Shown here: positions 50,812 to 62,780 of the stretch, piece after piece | Position numbering within the stretch: the first letter of the stretch is position 1 | Layout: every line of letters starts with the position of its first letter | Source of the DNA: Chinchilla lanigera | Lineage: Eukaryota > Chordata > Mammalia > Rodentia > Chinchillidae | Reading direction: 5' to 3' | DNA length: 64,000 bases | Assembly (NCBI RefSeq): GCF_000276665.1 | Contig: NW_004955484.1 | Location: forward strand, 499,375-563,374 | The notes under the pieces: model-generated | What the model saw: the letters and a program-made list of their open reading frames with translations, nothing else | Databases searched by the model: none | Told to the model about the DNA's origin: nothing | Made by a program: the position numbers and the translations under genes

Positions 50812-51170
50812 TGTGGGAAAAAGGGGTCCAGAGGTCTGGTTGACGGCCATGGCGGAGGAGCAAGTCTGAGCAGACTCAGACTTGCCATGTCCTTGGCAGA
50901 CCGAGTGAGTCGCCCTGCCTAGGTTGTCCTGCTCTGACCTCTTACTTCCACACCCGTCTCCGGCCGCCCCCCCCAATAGTCAATAGTACCACCTCCAAAC
51001 CACGCCCCTAGCCCACCTCCATTGCCACGCCTCTAGCCTGCTCTATAAAACACCCGATACTTCAGCAATAAAAACAGATCTGCGCCATCAGCCTGGTCTC
51101 TGGTGTCTCTTTTCACCGTGTCACCGCTTACCATGGGCCCAGGTCCCTCACCCAAGGAGGTTCAACCTCA
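50812..51170 (+). mobile_element. Solo LTR of an endogenous retrovirus-like element
   Basis: 359 bp starting TG and ending CA. It has a TATA-like ctataaaaca (51041-51050), a polyadenylation signal aataaaaac about 20 bp later, then a CT/GT-rich stretch, which is the U3-R-U5 order of an LTR. Six-base flanks aaattc and aaatta match at 5 of 6 positions. CpG is richer than in surrounding DNA, suggesting relative youth. No internal retroviral genes are present. The family is not identified. Confidence 0.7.
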
Positions 51171-51724
51171 AAATTATAATACAGAAAATGAAGCTTAAAC
51201 CTCTATCCTGATATAACTATTTATAGAATTTAAGATGAGGAAAAAGACCATGTCTTTCCCATGATGTCCCCCAGTGATTGATTTCATTGCCAGTTCTAAT
51301 TTCTCCACACTATCAATAGTTTCCTACACCTTAGCTTAAAAGGATGGCTTGGAAGCCCCACAGTTCTCCACCTTTATTCTCTTTTAAAAACCCCTTCTCC
51401 TGCTCTCAGGAGTCTCTTTCCCCATCTCCACTGCTCACCAGACAGAATGGAGGACAGTGCAGCCCAGTAGAGCATGTTTTCCAAAGTCAGGATATTATTT
51501 CAAAAAGTGCCTCACAGTTAGAACTAGGCATGACCACACAGGGTAGGTCTTAGCTCTCCAAGAACTTCCAGGAGATTCAGACAAGATGCCAACACACTAT
51601 GTCACTGCGTTCCTTTCAAGTGAAACGGAGGAACATAATTCATACACTGTCCCTCAACCTCTTCCTATGAGTTAACTCTGGACAGCACATGTGCATACAG
51701 CCTCCATTGCCCTCTTTCCATTAT

Positions 51725-52060
51725 TCGATTTATTTAAAGACTTCCTATGTTTCAGCCACTGAATTCAGAGATGTGTTTATAGTACTGAGTAAAGCAGACT
51801 TGGAGCTCATAGTCATGTGAAGCAGACAAGTCATGTCAAACACAAATCTTTAACTGGTAGGCGTGACAAACAAACAAAGGAAAAGCATAAAGCATGTTGA
51901 AATTGTCCAGTTGGGAGTCCTGACCCAGTCCTGGGAACAGAGAAAAATGTCCCTAAGGAAGTGACTTTGAGTTTCTAGTTATAGCATAAGTATTGATTAG
52001 GTAAAAAAGGAAATCTTGTGACCAGAAGAAGCATGGTCAAAGCTCAGAATTGCTCCAGAG
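51725..52060 (+). mobile_element. LINE L2 3' segment
   Basis: Sense L2-like order: agacttcctatgtttcagcc, gtactgagtaaagcagactt, gagctcatagtcatgtgaag, ctaaggaagtgactttgag, agaagaagcatggtcaaag. Confidence 0.55.
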
Positions 52061-53026
52061 CACATTGACAGTGTAAGATAAACTTAGGACAAATTCTTTT
52101 TAATTTATTAGTTATCTATTTTTATTTTAAAGAGAAAAAATAAAAATAGCAATAAAACAGTTTCAAAACAGGAGAGTTACAATAATTAATGCATTGCTCT
52201 TATAAAACATAATTTCAATAACATATTCCTGTGGTGCTGTGTCAGTAAAATCATATTCATACATGAAGGGCTGTGTTTTTCAAACCCTAATCTGGCTAGA
52301 TTTGAAAGTAAAATATTCGTTTATCTTACATTTGCAAATCTCTCCCTTACAACATTATAACATTAGCCAGGGCCAAATTTATCTTTGGCACCATTTTCTT
52401 TTGATCACACAAGCCTCAATGGCACTTTATCTTTTGGCAAATAACAGACTGATTGCATACATTTGCTTTAACCTTCTGGAACTGCTGACAAACAACATTA
52501 ACTATAAATATACAGTGATAATTGATGGTCAGAATGCCAGTTGGGGTTTGAGCTCATTGAGCAGTTTTAGGCTCAAGAAAGAAAACAAGTTAAAATTGCT
52601 CTAAGCATGTATTGCTTCTAAAACCTCATTCTTCATATTCTGCTCTATGGTTTCTGAATGGGCCACAGAGACATTGTTGTACATTCATAATATCTCCCTT
52701 CAGAGTAGTCAAAATGCAACAACCATGTTGTCTTGAAACATGAATTCAGTAGCACTTGATTAAATGCATATGTTAAAAAATGACAAATAAAAAAATAAAG
52801 AACCCAAATATTATAGAAAGCTATTAAGTACAAAATAAGAAATTCTCCCTTTGGACCCATGCAATCCCAATCTCCCTAGTAGAGATTTCATAGCATAAAA
52901 ATTCCTTTCTGTTTCTTATTTTGTTCCCTTAATGATACATTTTTTAGCCCATAAGCCTTTTTGTCCAGTGTGCATCCTATAGGTGCATTTAATCTGTTCA
53001 TGTGGATGATCATTGGATACTCTTTT

Positions 53027-53114
53027 GTTTTTGTTTTGTTTTGGTACAGGAATTGAACTCAGGAACTTGCACTTGTCAGGCAGGTGCTTGTGCCGCTGAG
53101 CTATAGCCCTGGCC
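53027..53114 (-). mobile_element. ID SINE, older copy
   Basis: Antisense: ggtacaggaattgaactcag, ttgcacttgtcaggcaggtg, cgctgagctatagccct. No clear flanking duplication. Confidence 0.85.
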
Positions 53115-53724
53115 TTTCTTTTCCTTCTATGGCAGACTCTGTAGTATTATATCCAAATGCTACCATAAAATATACAACAACTTCTATTAAGAACATATTT
53201 TGGTATATGTTGCACAGACATGTTAATATTTTCCAAATATTAAATTTTCTCCTGTATATAGGTACATAGAAAAATCATATGATCAGGGCATCCAATGAAA
53301 TGCCAGTAAAAAGCTACCATTTGATCCTCATAGTCTTTTCTACCCTGTCAAGATAACCAAAGAGCCTGAACGTTTCAGAAGGTCAACTCTAAGACCATGC
53401 ACTCCCCTCTGCCTGGACCGTGAACCAGATCCTTCCCCAGCCACCCAATCCAAACTTTTACCAGGAATAAGAAACACCTTATTAACTATAAAGGTAAGCT
53501 TTTATCTTTATCATGACATTTGTTCCATAAAATTGGCTTCTACAGGTCTTACACACTCACTTATCACACAGTCTGTAAATATAACTTACTATAAGATATA
53601 GTCTGACATTTATGGCCACTATACAAATTATTTCCCATTACCTGACTGATCAAAAAAATTTATGCCCAGAACTTAAAAGTTCCCAAAATAAAATTAAATT
53701 TTACTTAAATACACATAAATAGAA

Positions 53725-53726
<2 letters not shown>

Positions 53727-53764
<38 letters not shown>
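53727..53764. repeat. (AT)n microsatellite
   Basis: About 18 AT units. Confidence 0.95.
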
Positions 53765-53768
<4 letters not shown>

Positions 53769-54612
53769 ATAGTTGCTTAAATATATATTTCAACCATAAT
53801 TCTTATTGGAAGAGATTAGATTTTCTTACTAACGTTGGTACATATTATTCATCTTGTTTATTCCACTCTATAAATTTATACCTTCACCTTACCATGTCTT
53901 CCCCTACTGACAGCTAATCTGAAGCCAAGAGACTCCATTCCGTGAACTGAGATCAACCACTTATTCCAATATTCTGATGAATTTTGTAAGCCCGGCTATT
54001 GATTTAAATGGTGATGTAAGTACCACCGACATGGATATATATATATGACTACACAGAGCATGTGTATTTAAACTTGCTCCCTTAAGATGTTGCCCCTATC
54101 TTGAAACTTGTCTTCAGAGTTCATGCTACAATTGTTCATTTCCAGTTTGTTCTCATGATCATTTATTATGACTCTGTGTGCTTTCTGAGGGACATGTTCA
54201 CTGGTTTCACTTCTCTACCCCAGTCCTTGGAATGGCATCTGGACCCCATAGCAAGCCCTTGGAATAGCATCTGGCTCGTTCAAGTTGTTCAGCACACATT
54301 TTGAGAATACTGTTTTGTTTAATTATACTGATGAGCGCTTTTATGATTAACATAATGATATTTGAAGCAATTCTTTTCAAAAAATACTTGGAGCACAAAT
54401 ACATAATTTGAGAAGACCATTATTGTCCCTCTTGATTTTCCTAGATACTGATTGCATCAGTTTTACTTCAGGTACTTCATAATTGGACATGCTATGATTT
54501 TTGTCTGAGTACATCCACCTGCACATCCTGATAAAAATCTAAGTGTGCCTGTAAGTATGTACACAAACACACAACCCACATACACAAGTGTACATACAGG
54601 CAAGTGAACTCT

Positions 54613-54841
54613 CAGTTAGTGATTCTCACCAGGTCAAATTTGTTTCTTCTCCCAGGAACATTTGCCAATGTCTAGACAGATTTAGAGCTGTCAAGGACTG
54701 ACCACAGGAGCTACTGGCTTCCAGTAGTGGGTAGAGATCAAACATGCTACTAAACATCCTACAGCGCACAGGACAGAATCTTCAGTACAAAAAGGAATTA
54801 TCCAGCCCAATTATCAGTAGTGTCAAGATCAAGAAATCCTG
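54613..54841 (+). mobile_element. MER5A (hAT-Charlie MITE)
   Basis: cagttagtgattctcacc at the start, then acatttgccaatgtctag, gctactggcttccag, gtgggtagagatcaaac, ctaaacatcctacagcgc, gaattatccagcccaa and aagaaatcctg at the end. Essentially full length. Confidence 0.85.
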
Positions 54842-54855
54842 CCATCAATCATATC

Positions 54856-55250
54856 TGTCTTGGTTACTTTTCTCTTGTTGCTGAGACAAAATACCCAACG
54901 CCCAAAATGAAGGAAGGAAAGGTTTATTTAGCTTACAGTTTGTGGAGGTTTCAGTCCGTGCTTGGCTGGCTCCGAGGCAGAAGATAGCAAAGCAACAAGA
55001 GCAAAGGGGGAATGGCAGCCGAACAGCAAACAGCCAGAGCAAAAGGGAGGAATGGTGGCAAGCAGCTTCTTTCCCTGCCTTACATGTAAACAGGCTACCC
55101 CCACCTAAGGGGCATGTAGCTCTCACATAATCTTTGCCCTCCTCTTCCACAGGCTCAGGATGAATACAAAGTAAGCATCCTGGCTTCCTGCTGAGTCACT
55201 TAGCCAAACCTCTAGACTCCCCACGTTGACCCAATGTATCAACCATAACA
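54856..55250 (-). mobile_element. Solo LTR, MaLR-like rodent family, minus orientation
   Basis: In the minus direction it begins TGTTATGGTTGATAC and ends AACCAAGACA, about 395 bp. It includes an aataaacctttcc polyadenylation-type stretch and ggagccagccaag. Perfect 5 bp duplications atatc flank it (54851-54855 and 55251-55255). A related LTR in plus orientation is at 62102. No retroviral genes are attached. The frames at 54845-55150 and 54942-55130 lie within it. Confidence 0.8.
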
Positions 55251-56414
55251 ATATCCTTAAACATTTAAATACAGAAATAGTGAAAGGCATTTTTTTCTGA
55301 ATTAACAAGTATGATGCATCATTACTCAGAGCAGGTACTTCAGTTGGAATTGAAATATTTGGCTTCATCAACCTACAGGTTTGTTGATATCCCCCAAATC
55401 GGAGGAGAGTGAAGTGAGTTTCTATTTAGCACATTTCTCTCTAGGCATGCCCCACCCCCAGCACCCATGTCATTCTGTGATATGCAGGATGAGGAAAACC
55501 CAGTGCCCAGAGCTATGGGCCCAGCTGCTGAAAGAGGGTGGCTGTGAAGGAGTGCCTAATCCCAAGGCCCACTCTGCAGCCGGCCTTTGTAAATCCTCAC
55601 TCACCGTGAGTTTGCGTAGGGGGGTGCTCACCTTCAGCATTAGCCATAAGTACAATTCTCTCATGTATCCAGAATGGCTAATGTGAAGGTAAAACAATCC
55701 TTTCCACTCCTCAGGGGAGGAGACCATCCTTATAATGCCCAACAAGGGACCAAAGCAAGCTGTGCATCAAGCCGTAACTCCTTTAAGACATATTTACCAA
55801 AACACCTTGAAACTGAGTTTTACCATTCCTTCACAACCTTGGAGAATTTAATAATTTATAGGTCTGCACATTGACCATAGAAGTATTTTGTCATTGATGT
55901 TTCCATTAAGTTGTACTTGCTTGAAGTCAGCATGGGGTTGAGATTCTTCCCAGTGAATACTCTGATTTCTTTCACTCATTGATCAAGAATGCTTATTGAC
56001 AGTTTTTACATAGATAGAATCCTGCCTTGGAACATTATTTTTACAAGGAAAGAATAATCGTAACATTGTGTATGATTCTTTGTGAAAGGGAATTTTTAAG
56101 CTTTGAAAAAACTTGCAAATCAATCAAAAATATAGTTTCCCCCACATTTTCTTTCTTTATGTCCTATAATAATCCACTTACCTTTGAATTCAGTGTAAGC
56201 AGCGTTAGAGAAGCAAAACTTCAAGCCCCACCTGATAATTGACTCCAGCTGAGGCCTGGTGACCAGGGCAGGGGGCAGAGGGAAGGCCAGCCTTTCTCAA
56301 ACTCAGAAGAGCATCTCATTTAAAGGTCTGATCTACATCTTCCTGCCCCAAGTGGAGCAAAATGAATGTGATGATAAATTGTAGACCATGAGTTTTCAGC
56401 TAAATGTTAGGCCA

Positions 56415-56755
56415 GAATTTATACCATTCAATAGGTATTGATTGAGCTTTACTATGTGTTTAATTTTTTAAAAACTCTATGAGAAGGGGGAGGTATGGAT
56501 ACAAGATAAAAACAAGGGAAAAGATGATACCCACACGAATATTCTAAATGATAAATTAGTGTTAAGTGACCTAATACTATAGGGAGGAGTTGGCATTTCA
56601 GGTGGCATTTTGAGAGAGGTAGGCAAAAATGGAAGGAGATATTCTTTACAAAAGGGAACACAATGAAGGTGAAATGCACAGAGGGATGGAGAATAGAAAT
56701 CTGGCTCTCTGAAGCCTTGCTGATCCATGACAATACAACCTGTACCACCTTGATA
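56415..56755 (+). mobile_element. LINE L2 segment
   Basis: aataggtattgattgagctt, tactatgtgtttaat, later gggaggagttggcatttcag, gtggcattttgagagaggta and a purine-rich stretch, as in L2 3' regions. The two overlapping minus-strand frames here are repeat-derived. Confidence 0.55.
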
Positions 56756-56756
56756 G

Positions 56757-57022
56757 CTCAAAATTTGCTAGTAGCCATATTATAAAACTAAAACTATTGA
56801 AATCAATGTTAATATTTAACCCAACACATTCAAAATACTATCATTTAAACAAGCAATAGATCTATAAATTATCAGATGTTTTTACATTATTTTTATCATA
56901 TGAAGTTTCTGAAATTTGCTGTGCATCTTACAATGATACCACTTCTCAGTCTGGACCTGTCACATTTCAAGTACTTAATAGTTACTATGTCCAATAGCTG
57001 CTATTTTGGACAGTGTGGTAAT
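56757..57022 (+). mobile_element. hAT-type MITE, MER3-like
   Basis: gctagtagccatattataaa, aatatttaacccaacacatt, caaaatactatcatttaaac, acatttcaagtacttaatag and ctattttggacagtgt follow a known mammalian non-autonomous hAT element. The exact family name is from memory. Confidence 0.6.
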
Positions 57023-57569
57023 ACAGTTTTGAACAAATATCCTCAGGCTGTGAAGTAAGCTAAATAATGTAGAAGTGCAGCGTGCCTGTCTTCACTCTGG
57101 GATCTTTCAGCAGTGAAACATACATAGCAGGCAAAGGGAAATGTGACAGCTTGGACCATGTGCACCTGTCCAGTTTGCAGTGAGGTTATTGGGTAACACA
57201 TTGCACCATCCTTTACTTCTGTGGCTGGAATTATCTTTAGGAGATAAATTCTCGTAGGCCCAGAGAAAGAGCCTGGGAAGAAGGACTGTGCCTCAGCTCC
57301 CAGTCTGGTATAAATGCCTCTCTAACTTTAACTCACTAAACAGGGGAATTTTGCAAGTAGTGAATGGAATTAAGAACACAGAAAATTAAAGATTGTTATG
57401 AAATACCGGTATTTAATTGGTTCCTGCCGAACGTATATGTAAATATCAAGTATGCAGAGATGCCCTACGGAGGTAAACACTAACATTTGAAAATTAATAT
57501 ATACTTCACTATGATGGCCTTAACATTCCTCCCAGCTTTAGATAGGTTTCTTCTTGACCATAGGTTCTT

Positions 57570-57668
57570 TTTTTTTTTTTTTTTTTTATCTTCCACTACC
57601 GGGAATTGAACTCACAACGTTGCTCTTGCCAGGCAGGCGCTGTGCCTCTGAGCTAAATCCCCAGCACA
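57570..57668 (-). mobile_element. ID SINE
   Basis: T-run, then antisense ID ending aatccccagcaca. 14 bp duplication gaccataggttctt / gaccataggctctt (57556-57569, 57669-57682), one mismatch. Confidence 0.92.
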
Positions 57669-58184
57669 GACCATAGGCTCTTGATGTCCCTATTCTCAGA
57701 GCTTTTACTTTTTAAAAAATTGCAATTGTAAATTCTCTCTATGTCCTTTTAGAAATACATGTAAATCTCCCAGCCTCTGGCCAGTGTTGTAATCAGGGAA
57801 ACATCTTTCTCAAGGACTTGGGAACCATCTCTTTGAAATGTAAACATAGAAATAACAACCTGAACTCCAAGTCTCTGTGGGAGTGTAGAAGCCTAATTTT
57901 AATGAGCACCAATTAGCAAACATAGCCTACTCTCAGAGCAAAGTATTTGCGCTTCTCACGTCCTCCTGATCCCCTCAGCATTGTCCAATGCAGGTCTACT
58001 AGCTCATTTCAACCCTTATCAACCCTCCCACATCCATTTCAGTGGAATGGAGTTCAATCTCTCTACCCTACTTTGGCAGCTTGAATAAAGTCTTTCATCT
58101 CTATTTAAATATTTCTGGGGCAATTTGTTTTTTTTTTTACTTTGACGTGTTTTAGTATGTGTGTTGTTCTTGTTTTTGTTTTTG

Positions 58185-58260
58185 GCAGTTGTGGGGACTG
58201 AATGCAGGGCCTTGTACAGGCTGGGCAAGTGCTTTCCTAGTAAGTGACACCCTATCCCTT
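58185..58260 (-). mobile_element. Old ID SINE fragment
   Basis: gttgtggggactgaatgcag, ggccttgtacaggctgggc, aagtgctttcctagtaagtg, caccctatccctttc: antisense ID of an older type. Confidence 0.55.
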
Positions 58261-59149
58261 TCTTTGTTAAAGTGAATATTTTCTTGTTTCAAAAATAATG
58301 TAAGAAATAAAGTAGAGCTAAATAATAAACATAAAGTATAAAATGTTTTAAAAGAGAAAAAAAATATGGGCGCATGGAGCCAGCTTAACTGCTGTGAAAA
58401 GTCTAAAAAAGTAGTCCAAGAAAAAAAAATTAGCTATTTCATGGAGAAAGCATGAGTTGAAATTTTATGAACTAATCTAGGGCAATAGTATTTATGTGAG
58501 TAAAAAAGTGAATTTATAAACAGTCTCCTGAAGTTTACCATCTATCTCTAAATTGAGATGGCCTTAGCATATCACTCATTTTTATCTGCTGAGGATGTCT
58601 TTCAATTTCTCAAGAAAGTCTTGTGGTAGGAGAGAAGAAACAAAGTCAAATAGAAAAGAAATAAGGAAAACACGTAATTTTTAAGTTTCACTTTGGGCAA
58701 AAACTGTAGCTTCAGCTTACAAAAGTTACTCGAGCCTTTTTCCATTCCGTAGAACTCATGAGGGTGGGGGTTATTCCTAAAGATCTTAATGACAACAAAC
58801 CTGTAAATTGGGCTTTGAGCCCATGCTTTTGCCTTGTATTTTGCTCTTTCTTCCACAGATCTCTATCCTCAAGGAAACAGCATTATTGGCAGACAGCACG
58901 TCTCAACTTCAAATGTAGATAGTTTGCATCCTAACATAGCAACAAGATGGGTAACCAGAGAGGAGGAATACAGGTCCTACATCACTTATTTGAAGACACT
59001 CCAAAACTACACAACTGCACCCAGCTCCAGACCATACTTTCCTTCTGTCTTGAGGGCCTCAATCTAGGCCTTCTGAATGTGTACTTTTCCTACCTAATAT
59101 TCCTTTTTGCCTCTTGAGAATTCTTTTTCTATGGCAGAATTCTGGGCAC

Positions 59150-59400
59150 CTAAAACGTACCCTGTGTGTTGAACAAATTGAGGTTCTCATGTCCTCTTTG
59201 GGGGACCTCCTAGACCCCACCTGGTGACACCCCTAACCATATATAATACCCTGTCATCTTGTAAGTGACTTCTTCATTATCTGCCTTTTCACCATAAACG
59301 TACAACTTGTAATTTTCCTCTCAATGCATGAACCTGCTAACTAGATTGTGGAGGTTAACCTCCAGCCTCCCCATTAAGTCTGATTCATAGGCCAGGGTCC
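59150..59400 (+). other. LTR-like segment, unassigned
   Basis: Contains a TATA-like ccatatataatacc (about 59235) and C-rich upstream sequence resembling U3, but I see no clear TG/CA ends, polyadenylation signal or target duplication. Low confidence. Confidence 0.2.
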
Positions 59401-60544
59401 TTCATCAGTTTTCACAGGTCCTATGTGTCTAGAGAACTTATTGTTCTAGGTGTTTCCTCAGACATGAATACACACAGTTTATCTCCAAAGATCTAAAATT
59501 TATACCGTGTATAGGACTCAGAGTAGTATTTCAGAAGGATAGATCCTTAGCTGTGGAGTGTAGCATTTAGAAATGCTTTATAGTCAAACATATGATCAGA
59601 ACATTTATGAGTAGTGCTCACATAAATCCTTTAGAAAATTATATCTATAAATGCAAATAAAAACATCTTGGAAGCATATTTCCTACCATTAATCATAAAT
59701 ATGTTGCTCTTCGTAGTTAAGAATTCAGCAAAGCAAGCAGAGTTTTATATAATGACAGACCTTAAAACACTGCTAGGTGAAATATTAGATATGTAAATTA
59801 AGATATTTAGCCTAGCCAAACAATAAAGTCATTGGAAATAGCAACAATATAAACAGACATCATTAGAAACTAATCTCCTTCTCCAAGTCACCAGAGTAGA
59901 AACAAAAGATTATTTATATGAGCCAAAAACCACAAGATGTATATTTCAAAAATTAGCTTACGAAAGGAAAATTGTGTAATTAAATGACAGCTTGGTTTTG
60001 AAAAGTTGACTTATTCCCTATTTTAGAAGCTATCACATTGAAATAGACACTAAAGTTTGTGAAGTCAAGCATCCTCAAATCAGTTGTAAGTGGATTTTTT
60101 TAAAATTATGGATGGACTAAAATTTTCTAAGCTTTTCACAGTATTTTCATGCTTTCTTTCCTCAGAACTGCTTAGTTTTGCCAAATATATCCTAGAATTC
60201 TGTGAGTCACAAGAATATTAGACAGTCTGGCCTTTTGCAGATAGAGATATGCAACTTCTAACTTTGCAAATAATAAACGCTTCCTCTCTGGAACTTATCA
60301 TTAGATTTTTATTTAGAAAGAAAACCAAAAAAAAAAGATGAGAAAAAACCTCGGATTTTTTCCTTTAGTACACATTAACTCTGAAAGTACATGTATATTT
60401 TAAATAAATACAGTAATGTTAAAATAAGTTTTATGTACATATTTTACTACCCACCAATAAAATATTTTCCTTATGTCTGGGCACATTTTTCCTGTTTCAA
60501 ACAGGTATTTTTCCCTAAAGTTATTAGTTTGCTTTAATTTTCTA

Positions 60545-60645
60545 TGTCTTCAGGTAGGGTCTCACTGACTCAAACTTGCAATCCTCCTGCTTCAGCCTCT
60601 TCAGTAGCTGGGATCACAGGCATAAGTCACCATGCCAAGGTACAC
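60545..60645 (-). mobile_element. B1/B4-type SINE fragment
   Basis: gtagggtctcactgactcaa, cttgcaatcctcctgcttca, agctgggatcacaggcata, caccatgcc: antisense B1 left half. Confidence 0.65.
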
Positions 60646-62101
60646 TATCAAAGTTAAATGCAGCAGCATTCTCCAAGAGACTCCACCATCCAGTTCTTTT
60701 CTTGATATGTTAACATTTCTGAAATGCCCATCAAATCATACAAACTAATCAAAATAATCTATATGAAGTATAACCTAACAGTTAAAAGTCCAAGAATAAT
60801 TAAGAATGTCTCTCAATTTCAAGTCATACCATTTTAAGTACAGAGAATGAATCTTTTAAAAAATAGATTATGAAGAGACATGTAAATCAAATTTTTAAAA
60901 TACTTACTGGTACTCATAGATAAATATATTTCTTGCACTGACCTCAAGTTCCATTCTGGGGTGGGAGTGGGAGTGGTGCTGTTTGGCTTAGTTTTCTCTT
61001 TTTATTTCTTGAAATAGGATTTAATAAACAGTGCTTCTTTCCAAAATGAAAATTATCTAAAGAGAGGAAGGAACATGTGATAAAGTGCATTCATTCTTCA
61101 TCATCTGTTCCTTTGCTGGCTTACTGTATCAGTTTAAAAAAAATAGTTAAATTATTACAAAGCAGAGATTAGTTTATGAAAAGCTACAGACCCAAACGAA
61201 TGTTTTGAGCCCGTGTATTATTGACTTAATGGTCTGTCTTAATGAGCTGTGTAACCATCCTCTGTTAAGAACGTTGCTAGTTTACCTAATTTCACATTGT
61301 TTTCTCCTTTACACATTTCAAACATTGAGGTCCTGGAGTAATTTGAATCTGTATTGATTGTGATCTCCTAGAGCTCTCTCCCTAGCCTTGTTTGAAGCTG
61401 GTCTGAAATGTTTCTATTTTACTATGTTTAAATAACAAAACAGAGGCAGCTAGGGAAGGTAAGATGTGCTTTGTTTTTCCTGAGGTCAAAAATAATATCA
61501 TAGGACCTGTTCCACAAAAACATCAAGGGCCTCTTTTATTTTCAACTGTATTTGTTAAAGCTCTACCCAAAACACATACTTCCCATTAGTTTCCCAATGA
61601 TCAGAGTACTTGCATAGAGATGAATTCTAACTGTACCCAGTGTTAGCACTCTCTGCAAAGCCTACTCTTCTTGATGTTAGTCATGCCTATGTCCTTTTAA
61701 ATGATTGTAATTCACAGGTTATTCTCTCAAAATCTGCCTGGGAGAAAATAATAGCTGATCCTCTGGAATAAGCAAATTATAATGATGACTTGATTGATTC
61801 CAATTCAACCATCCATTCAAAATCCATTTTCAGCAGTTTTTACATTCTGTAGTCTGTTGGGCCCTATTCACTTGTGGGTTCTGGATGGAGCATGTTTCTG
61901 TCCTTACAAGTAGACACCACACTTTGTAAAATATATCCATGTTTCCCAGACTTCAGTATGGTCACAATGAAGTGCTTTTAATGTTAAAGTGTTAAAACAC
62001 AGGTGCTACCACTGTCTGTTTAAACACCAGACTACTTTATCAATTAGTGGGCATAATGTTTGTTTTCCCAGGATTGGGTGTGACAAAAGCCACTGATAAC
62101 A

Positions 62102-62480
62102 TGTCATGGGTTAGATGTAGAATGTTCCCTAACGCTCTCATGCGCTCAGAGGTCGGACTTTGGGAAAGTGATTGGGAAATGGGGGTACTGTACTCACCAG
62201 TGGACTCATCCCCTAATGAGCTCAATGGCTGAGTGTGCTATAAGGGGGTAGACTGTTCAGAAGAGACAGGTCACTCACTGGGGCTATGACCTGGTAGGGT
62301 ATGTCTCCTGCTTCCAATTCTCTTTTCCGTCTCTCCTTCCACCAGGGCCTTTCACCCTGCAACTCTGTCCTGGAGCCGGCAGACCAGAGACTATTACCAG
62401 CAGCCACGATAAGCTTCTCCTTTACATCATGGTGTCAAGTATTTTATTCCCATGATGCAGAGGTGACTATCACAGACACA
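62102..62480 (+). mobile_element. Solo LTR of the same MaLR-like family, plus orientation
   Basis: tgtcatgggttagatgtaga at the left, catcccctaatgagctcaat, ctggagccggcagaccagag, then a terminal stretch paralleling the minus-strand LTR at 54856. About 379 bp. No flanking duplication is visible, so the ends are approximate. The frames at 62047-62501 on both strands lie inside it. Confidence 0.55.
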
Positions 62481-62607
62481 TATGAAGCATTTATTGTGTG
62501 AAAGCTATTACTATTTTTGTACTGAAAGCTATTACTTTTGCTGATTTTTTTCAATAAACAAGTTTAATATTTTAAACATTATATAAACCATATATTATTC
62601 TCTTTAA

Positions 62608-62636
62608 AATTAATTAATTAACTAATTAATTAAATT
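62608..62636. repeat. (TTAA/AATT)n AT-rich palindromic repeat
   Basis: Repeated taattaat units forming a self-complementary AT stretch. Confidence 0.85.
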
Positions 62637-62674
62637 ACTACAAGAGTATATTTCAAGTGTTCTCCTACCAAGAG

Positions 62675-62775
62675 AATATTATTTTCAGAGATGAAAAAGC
62701 TGAGGTATAGCAGAATCAAGTTATCCTGCCCAATATCACACCTCATAAAAGAGCACTGGGATTTTAAACCTGCAG
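62675..62775 (-). mobile_element. MIR SINE
   Basis: Antisense MIR: tttcagagatgaaaaagctg, aggtatagcagaatcaagtt, ccaatatcacacctc, gagcactgggattttaaacc. Confidence 0.7.
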
Positions 62776-62780
62776 TAACC

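Noticed and set aside
50692..50976. 94-codon minus-strand frame
   Set aside because: Covers the U3 part of the solo LTR in antisense; not a retroviral gene.
54845..55150. 101-codon minus-strand frame
   Set aside because: Entirely within the MaLR-like LTR and its edge.
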